Part shown: piece after piece, positions 58,554 to 64,000 of the stretch
How the letters are laid out: each line of letters starts with the position of its first letter
How positions within the stretch are numbered: position 1 is the first letter of the stretch
Assembly (NCBI RefSeq): GCF_000004195.4
Contig: NC_030678.2
Location: 96,988,904 to 97,052,903 of the forward strand
DNA: 64,000 nucleotides
Direction of reading: 5' to 3'
Origin: Xenopus tropicalis
Taxonomy: Eukaryota > Chordata > Amphibia > Anura > Pipidae
Translations under genes and position numbers: made by a program
Notes under the pieces: model-generated
The model's input: only the letters and a program-made list of their open reading frames with translations
Told to the model about the DNA's origin: nothing
Databases searched by the model: none

Positions 58554-59735
58554 GTATCAGCGTGGTAATTTTAGTAAGGGATAATATTCTGGAATACATT
58601 TCAAAACCATGTTCCAGCATGGTTTTACACGCAACAGACAAATGTACAGTAACTGCCTTGTATATGGAGATAAGCGGAAACCTGGAAATTGGGGTGGCAA
58701 TGGATGTGATCTACTTTTCTAAAGATTATAAAGGGTGGTGGTAAAAAAAAAAAATTCCAATTGGTCCAGGTTACTTAAACCACGCATATGTTTCTAAACT
58801 TCTGTATCTGGTTACTTCAGTTTCAGCTTGCAGTTGAAATTAGGTTTTTTTCTGAGAGCAGGTTTTTTTAAAAAAATAATAAAAAGATCATTAGGTTTCA
58901 GGTGCTGAGATTTTTATTTTTTTTCAAAAACCCACTCAAAGAAAAAAAAAACGTTTGGCCCCAAGCCAAGCTAATCAGATACAGAAACCATGCGTGCAAC
59001 CACAGCCCTTTAGCAAAGAAGAGCTATGCCTCTAAACTGATACTTTATACAAAATGCAGTGGAATGCATAGAAAATGCAAAGGAAAAAAAAGTATTTCTG
59101 TAAGCCAGAATATATATGATGAGTAAAGTTGGTACATGTAAAAAACTAAGCTTTGCTGAATAGCCCTCTGCCCCTTTGTTTGAACTGTAAAATTGTGAAA
59201 ACAACCTTCGCCCCGTAGACTGAATCAAACTTGTTGGATATTAGCTTTTCTCTTGTGGTCATGTAATCTAAACAGGACTTTATGGTCCCTCAGGGAAACT
59301 TACAGATTCCAAGCTTATACAACTTTGTCATTTCCATCACACCCCAGAGTGAACATCCACAGAGCTAAGAGAAATATTGTTTTTCCTATATTCCTATAAT
59401 TACTTCTAAACCACATGTATAATACAGAATCCCATATTTTATTGTTAATGTGCTGTGTTGCATAAATGTATTATTATGGATTCTGGAAAAAACACACACC
59501 TATACTATTACACTACAGTGTAATTTTCTACAAGTGAAAGCTTTTACAGGAACCAAAAATATACTGTAGGTAATCACAGTAATTGAAAATAATACTGCAT
59601 TAAGATTTTATTTTGGTTTCATTATAAACAACAAACAACTACAATTATTAGTACTGTGCGCTTTCACATATTGCTTTCTTAATCCAAGAAATAAAGAAAA
59701 AATATGCAGGCATTCTTACATATTTTTATAGTACA
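58554..59735. other. Unrecognised stretch with A-runs
   Basis: Nothing supported beyond homopolymer runs at 58743-58755 and 58939-58951. Confidence 0.4.
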
Positions 59736-59791
59736 TATATATATATATACACATAGATAGATAGATGGTAGACAAATAGATAGATAGATCT
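59736..59791. repeat. (TA)n and (GATA)n microsatellites
   Basis: TATATATATATATA followed by ATAGATAGATAGAT, an interruption, then three more GATA units. Confidence 0.9.
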
Positions 59792-60469
59792 AAAATCTAT
59801 AAGGACTATATATCTTTAATCATATCATAGAAGTGCAAATGCTTTTCTGCAGAAGGCTAAAAATTGTACACTGTAGACTACAATGGCAGTAAACAATGCC
59901 ATATGGCCAAGCAATGTGAATTGGTCTTAAAACTGACCTACTGTATTGTCCTGTAATAAGATACAGTATTTTGGGCTCATCGGGACCTGAATCCTTCTTT
60001 CAGGGTCAAATGTAATTACGTGCTGTTGTGTATTCTGCATGACATTAAAACGGAAGTGACAAGAGAACAGCTAAATCAAAGCCTTAAATAACAGCACATT
60101 TGCTCCCTCCTGAGAGCGTATGAAACCATCTGCCACAAACATGTGAACATATTAGTGGGCAGAGCCCATGAAGCTCCATTTGTCAGAAGATAGTTATAAT
60201 GAGATAGTTATAATGGCTGAGGATACAACATTTTCTTTTCACTGTACCTCTGATATTGGCAATTGTCAGAAGAGAAGATTGCAGTTTACAGTACCCTGAT
60301 GCACAGAAGAATAAAAGCTAGTTAGCTAGTTCAACCAAGTTAGCTGTACTATTTACATAAGTATAAGAATACCACAATAGTTACTGCTAGCTTAACTTCA
60401 TTTATCTAGAAAAGCAGGCAGACAACAAATACTGTCAGTATTGCTGTTGGTGTTTTTTATGACCTACCT
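59792..60469. other. Unrecognised stretch
   Basis: Nothing supported. Confidence 0.4.
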
Positions 60470-60907
60470 TCATGCCTTCCTACTGTCCCAATTTTCACAG
60501 GACAGTGCTGATTTTAACAGCTCAGCCCGCGGTCCCAAATTCTTATTGAAAAAGTCCAATTTCCCTTTGATCTCCTGCACTGAACGTAAAAAAAAATCAA
60601 AGTATCGCAAACTTAAATAGATAAGTAGGCTTTTCGCAGAGAGCCCAGAATACTCAACACCTGCACTTACAATTGTAACTAATAAAATTAACAGGTCTCT
60701 TGGGGGAACTAAGGGCAATATCACCTTCATTAGCAAAACTGTAAAAACACATAAAACAAGCCTCAGAACCTCCAGAAATGGGTTCAAACCTGCCAAATTT
60801 TGCAAAATGAAAGTGGTCAAATATTTTCGCCCCACTACATGCGCCATTTCTTTTTGTTCATCTTTGCATCTTTCAAGTGTTGGGGTATGTAACTTTACAA
60901 ATACCAC
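60470..60907 (-). CDS. 145-codon open frame, unrecognised, low confidence
   Basis: A minus-strand frame stays open for 145 codons in AT-rich DNA, longer than most chance frames here. It includes two hydrophobic stretches (NPFLEVLRLVLCVFTVLLMK and DLLILLVTIVSAGV) that could be membrane segments. It then has a charged tail with SVQEIKGKLDFFNKN. I recognise no family. Just downstream on the same strand an AAG/GTAGGT donor-like site follows the stop codon. It lies between unassigned sequence and a T2-like end at 61538, so it may be part of an uncharacterised repeat or a chance frame. Confidence 0.22.
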   Translation of the reverse strand: MVFVKLHTPTLERCKDEQKEMAHVVGRKYLTTFILQNLAGLNPFLEVLRLVLCVFTVLLMKVILPLVPPRDLLILLVTIVSAGVEYSGLSAKSLLIYLSLRYFDFFLRSVQEIKGKLDFFNKNLGPRAELLKSALSCENWDSRKA

Positions 60908-61538
60908 CCTCTTGTTCTAAAAAAACCCCCAAAAAACATACCTAACCCTGCAGAATGTCATTTCAATACATCCCAATACATGTCCAGTCACTGTTCCAGT
61001 TCTGTGTCCATACAATCAATCTTCTCCTGTCATCAGTCTTTCTTACCTTAAAAAATTTAAAAAGCATACTGCCCAATAGTCCTCCTATTGTTTAGTAAAA
61101 AACGCCACACTTTTGGCTCACCTAATCAAATATTTACTCAGTCACACTCACTTCACATTTTCTAGAACAGGCAGCCATCTCTAAAAAGGTATTCTTCCTT
61201 CCTTTCCCTCCTTGCTTCATACTGCACATGTGTTTCATTCCCTCCCCCCCTCCCCTCTGCCAGATCCACTTCTGATTGGCTGGTGGGCATGTGTAGCTCA
61301 GAACAGCAGACAGGATCAAGTTACGCACATGCTCAGAGAATAGGAATGCTGCCGCTGGCAGCCTACAGGAAGGATAGAGAGATTTCAGTGATGTCAATGT
61401 AGTCTTCACACTGCTGTAGGCTGCCAGCACCATATCTCAGAGAAGCAAGCAGGGATCTGGGAATTTAGATATGCAGTAAGTACTTAATAAGAATGCCTTT
61501 AGACTTACTTTTAATTTATATTTACCTTTCATTGTCCT
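60908..61538. repeat. Probable T2-type element, right end only
   Basis: It ends TACCTTTCATTGTCCT followed by TTAA (61539-61542), a T2 terminus. The interior at 61240-61440 is GC-richer. CTGCCAGCGGCAG-like and GTAGGCTGCCAGC strings form a local inverted repeat around 61350-61430. The left end is not identified. Confidence 0.45.
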
Positions 61539-61542
61539 TTAA

Positions 61543-63559
61543 CATAGATGAACAAGGTTTAGGCTCCTTTGGTTCAGTTTATTGCATCTGACTAAAATCT
61601 CACCATAGACTGGATGGAGTCAGCTTTGGCCCTAAAGAACTTTTGTCTGACTTTTTTTGCTACAAAAGATGTTGCCCCCTTTAACATCGAATGCAGCTTT
61701 CATTCCTGGATGCATTGTATTTTTATGATTAACGTTACTGCAGAATTGCGTTTTTTAATTCGGTAAGAGGTTAGAGGTTAGGAAAAAGTATAATGGCATT
61801 ACACGATGATTGAGTACCATTGCTCGTCAACATATGCCTATCTCATCACAATCTTGAGAAATTAGACTGCTCTATGTTTCTTGGTAGTTTAATCTTCCCC
61901 CTATCCCCTGTTTCCCTCCGGTCCTTTCCAGTTAATAACTGGCCCTCCTGCAAGGAAGACCTGTCAGAATTATCTTGCTTATTGCATCTTGCTGGAATTA
62001 CTTGATAAATCTGTAATGCAGATTGGACATATGTCATCCAATATAGTTAGTTATCCTGATTTTAGACATAGTACTAGAGATTCCCAGAAGCAGGACAAAT
62101 AATAGCAGGAACATTTAAGCACTGCAGTTATTGCTACACTTACTAAAAATACATATAGTAAATATTTCCACTACAGAGTGCAAGGAGCAGCAAAATGTTA
62201 AATTGCAGAGTTTATAAAGCATCAATTGAATATGTTGACTTCCCTCCACATGGCCAACTTACATACTTTGCAACACATGGTTTAAAGGTTGTATGTTTTT
62301 TCCACACAACCTTATTCATTAAAGGTACTTGCATCCAGACACAATCCTTTAATTTCCATACCGTTGTCCCATGGGCCATCTTGTTCAGCCCACTTCTTCT
62401 AAACTGTGAGCCAGTGCATCTATTGATGCAAGAGAACCCAGGAGCTACCTCCACCTTGAATGTAGCGGTAACTCCAGGGTTCTCACAGCAGGATGCGTAA
62501 ATAAGTGGAAAAGACTTTGCAAAAAGTGACACAATCCCATCAAATTGCTACCACACACACATGCAATTGCATTCATTTCAATGCATCAGCCTCAATTGTA
62601 GCATGGTAATTTGCTTTAGATGTGAACGATACAACTGCACTAAAGGATGCAGTAAATTTGAGGAGCTCCCAATGACAGACTGTTGTGTACAATGCTCAGC
62701 TAAATAAATACTGTACTCATTCACCTGTATCTTTGTGATTTCCTGGAATTCTCCAGTCACTGACATGCCATGGCAATATGAGAGTTTTATATTTAATGAT
62801 TAGAATGCATAGACCACAACAATTTCCTGTTAAATTATAAACAATCTTCCTTACTGAAATTACATTTATATATGTTTTTTCTTCCTCTGCTCATCCACCT
62901 CACTTAGTATAATTAGGAGCCCACAAATAGAAGCATTCAGAGTGCTAGAAACTTTTTTAGAATAGGGTAATGTCTTCTAAAATACACCAAAATATGCCCA
63001 TCAAATTAGTGGTTAAAGTCTTAATGAGTTATGTAATAAAAGGCACAAAGTTTGCCCAGAAGCAGTAACCTATAGCAGCCAATTAACAGGTAGTACTTAC
63101 TGGCCACCTCTTTGAAAGCAAACATCTTATTAGTTGCTTTGGGTTAGGGTTAGGGCTCTTGGACCTGGTGCCTTTTATTATTAATTATTGGGGTAAAAAT
63201 GGCAACTAGATTGCTAAATAAAACCCTACATATGCTTGAATGGGCATTGACCTTGAATTACAGGAGCTAAAATGGGAGTCGATGGAGTGCTAGATCTGCT
63301 TTGGACTGGTCTGTCTACAAGCTAATTATCTCTTGCCATGCAATGGTATGCCCATTTATTGAAAAATTTGGGATTGTAGAAAAAATCAATCAGGCTCGGA
63401 GATATGGAGCTCTCTTAAAACATGCGAGCAGGTGGATCACTATTTGCCTGCATGGTCTCGATAATAATATTCCTTTTGTTCTGTATCCAATCCTCTAAAG
63501 TACATCATGTTTCTAAAGCCAGTAGAGTCCTAAATCCCTCCCTGCTCAGAAATGTGGAC
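61543..63559. other. Mostly unrecognised
   Basis: A small imperfect palindrome (GAGAACCC...GGGTTCTC) lies at about 62431-62485. A partial relative of the 47478 MITE lies near 63052-63150, followed by TTAGGGTTAGGG at about 63144-63155, only two telomere-like units. No gene is supported. Confidence 0.4.
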
Positions 63560-63563
63560 TTAA

Positions 63564-64000
63564 AGGAGAACTAAAGCCTAACTAAAAAAGTATGTGCACA
63601 TTACTAATTCTCTAACTTTTCTCGTTTAAACATCTCATTTTCATTCTAAAAAGTCGAATAAACTGGTTTCTATGAATGTCTTACTAAAAAGTCTGAACTA
63701 AAAAAGTCTGCAGGAGAGCCGCCGGCTCTCAGTACATGGCACTGTAGGATAGGAACCAATCAGCAGCTAGGCTGACCTGATAGGGAACTGAAGCCTGTCT
63801 TTGCCTGTGTGAGTACAGGGCTGTGATTGGCTATTCCCCTACTGTTGTATTTCTGGCTGAGACTGCTAAGAAACGCCCACCCTTCATTTGAAACACAGAG
63901 AACTGATAGGATCTATAGGAAGCTCCAATAAAGGGGCCATTTTTACAGATTAATTTTTAGCCAAAGTGAAACCAGCACCATATATTATTCATAATTGCCT
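63564..64000. mobile_element. T2-type element, left end, running off the window
   Basis: TTAA at 63560-63563 followed by AGGAGAACTAAAGCCTAACT. The right end is beyond the window. Confidence 0.6.

Noticed and set aside
62195..62532. Overlapping frames of about 100 codons on both strands
   Set aside because: They reflect a small imperfect palindrome at 62431-62485 and lack any domain.
63144..63155. TTAGGGTTAGGG telomere-like sequence
   Set aside because: Only two units, so chance or a minor interstitial remnant.

Overview
This looks like vertebrate nuclear DNA, most likely from a pipid frog (Xenopus). It is AT-rich and has no bacterial gene structure. It is filled with short TTAAAGG-ended inverted-repeat elements, which match the known Xenopus T2 family. 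It also carries CR1, L2-like and Tx1/L1-like LINE remains, a Penelope-like element, Tc1/mariner, hAT and PIF/Harbinger DNA elements, and LTR elements. No rRNA, tRNA, CRISPR array or intact multi-domain host gene was seen. The species call is an inference from repeat content; no search was run.

Layout. 0-5 kb: a possible minus-strand exon (957-1179), a perfect 62-bp-arm hairpin (2318-2445) and a frameshifted L2-like LINE on the minus strand (2884-4985) abutting a CR1 tail. 5-21 kb: mostly unique AT-rich sequence, a hAT-like element with an internal minisatellite (8839-9575), a degenerate CR1 (16441-17540), and three minus-strand segments (20978-21123, 13526-13597, 12949-13057). These three have splice-like borders and matching reading phases, so they look like consecutive exons of one unrecognised gene. 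18-27 kb: T2-type elements, one split by a PIF/Harbinger MITE and another split by a 5'-truncated Tx1/L1-like LINE with a 14-bp target duplication, plus a larger Harbinger-like MITE (25114-25440) and a solo LTR (27097-27578). 31-36 kb: a long inverted repeat, a TIR element, and a T2 element carrying a 528-bp foldback. 39.5-43 kb: a Penelope-like element with a GIY-YIG endonuclease, a probable solo LTR, and hAT-like MITEs with 8-bp target duplications.

The most striking feature is at 43602-47196: a complete, apparently very young LTR retrotransposon on the minus strand. It has two 872-bp LTRs that look almost identical, a 4-bp target duplication (TAAG), a polypurine tract and a short leader. 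It carries a single intact 715-residue Gag and no pol. The Gag resembles the PNMA family (PNMA-like N-terminus and capsid region, two CCHC zinc knuckles), and its frame runs through the polypurine tract into the 3' LTR.

47-64 kb: further foldback MITEs, a truncated Tc1-like transposon (50427-50956), several T2 elements, simple repeats and long unique-looking stretches. Most of the window is transposable-element sediment in intronic or intergenic DNA. If the three phase-matched exons are real, 13-21 kb is the inside of a minus-strand gene.
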